Source of the DNA: Gemmataceae bacterium
GTDB lineage: Bacteria > Planctomycetota > Planctomycetia > Gemmatales > Gemmataceae
Assembly (NCBI GenBank): GCA_026418875.1
Contig: JAOAAM010000187.1
Coordinates: forward strand, 1-6,213
Direction of reading: 5' to 3'
Length of the DNA stretch: 6,213 bases
The translations under genes and the position numbers were made by a program. Shown in pieces: positions 5,949 through 6,213 of the stretch (its first letter is position 1; each line of letters opens with the position of its first letter). The notes under the pieces are model-generated. The model was not told the DNA's origin. It saw only the letters and a list, made by a program, of their open reading frames with translations, and did no database searches.

Positions 5949-6213
5949 TTACGACAGGATGCCGCTGATGACCTCGCCCTTGACCAACTCCCGCGGCTGG
6001 TTGAGGTGGTTGTAGACAATCGTCGAGGGGCTGATCCCGACGCTGTGGTAGATGGTGGCGAGCAAGTCGCACGGGTGGACCGGATTCTCCACCGGGGCGC
6101 TGGCGGTCTTATCCGACTTGCCGTAGACAATCCCACGCTTGACCCCGGCACCGGCGACGACGCAGGTGTAGCAGTAGGGCCAATGATCGCGGCCATCGTC
6201 GCTGTTGTTGTTC
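5949..6213 (-). CDS. DUF1501 protein, C-terminal part only (gene continues past the right edge)
   Basis: The minus strand is open from the window edge (first full codon at 6212-6210) to a TAA at 5951-5949, giving 87 residues with no start codon for this frame in the window. The peptide contains [44 protein letters not shown] and ends [16 protein letters not shown]. These are the closing motifs of DUF1501 proteins, which usually have about 430-500 residues, are often exported by a Tat signal, and belong to the alkaline phosphatase/sulfatase-like fold. In planctomycetes they commonly sit beside DUF1549/DUF1553 cytochrome-like genes, whose presence upstream cannot be checked here. The biochemical role of the family is unknown. 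The truncation is due only to the window boundary; the C-terminus itself looks intact. Confidence 0.92.
   Translation of the reverse strand, partial: NNNSDDGRDHWPYCYTCVVAGAGVKRGIVYGKSDKTASAPVENPVHPCDLLATIYHSVGISPSTIVYNHLNQPRELVKGEVISGILS

Overview
The window looks like planctomycete chromosome, most likely from a GC-rich Gemmataceae/Gemmatales-type lineage; this is an inference. Three things support it. There is a DUF1501 protein tail, a family greatly expanded in Planctomycetes. There is a gene for subunit A of the formyltransferase/hydrolase complex (fhcA) of the archaeal-type, tetrahydromethanopterin-linked C1 pathway, which among bacteria is found mainly in methylotrophic proteobacteria and Planctomycetes. 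There is also a secreted alpha/beta hydrolase of a type common in that phylum. I see no mobile element, CRISPR array, tRNA or rRNA.

Layout. A plus-strand gene (131-1045) encodes an unrecognised six-helix membrane protein. It converges on a minus-strand run of four genes that read right to left: a secreted alpha/beta hydrolase (5771-4851), a 14-helix MFS transporter (4854-3328) joined to it by a GTGA stop/start overlap, fhcA (3226-1520) after a 101-base repeat-rich gap, and a PII signal protein (1472-1125) after 47 bases. At the right edge, also on the minus strand, is the last 87 codons of a DUF1501 gene. It has no start codon inside the window and ends in a clear rho-independent terminator (5880-5929), which separates it from the four-gene run.

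How the genes may work together. The hydrolase and transporter look translationally coupled and could form an export-side cleavage plus uptake pair for an unknown ester or small carbon compound. FhcA would carry the hydrolytic site that releases formate from the formyl-methanofuran analogue, but its partners FhcB, FhcC and FhcD are not in this window. The PII protein directly downstream may tie the C1 or transport step to 2-oxoglutarate/ATP status; this is inference from gene order only.

The most unusual observations are in the PII protein. Its T-loop tyrosine, the classic uridylylation site, is replaced by leucine, and three residues are inserted in the nucleotide-binding B-loop. Yet the 2-oxoglutarate and ATP ligand residues are kept. 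The second oddity is a short tandem repeat that runs into the fhcA start codon in place of a good Shine-Dalgarno sequence.
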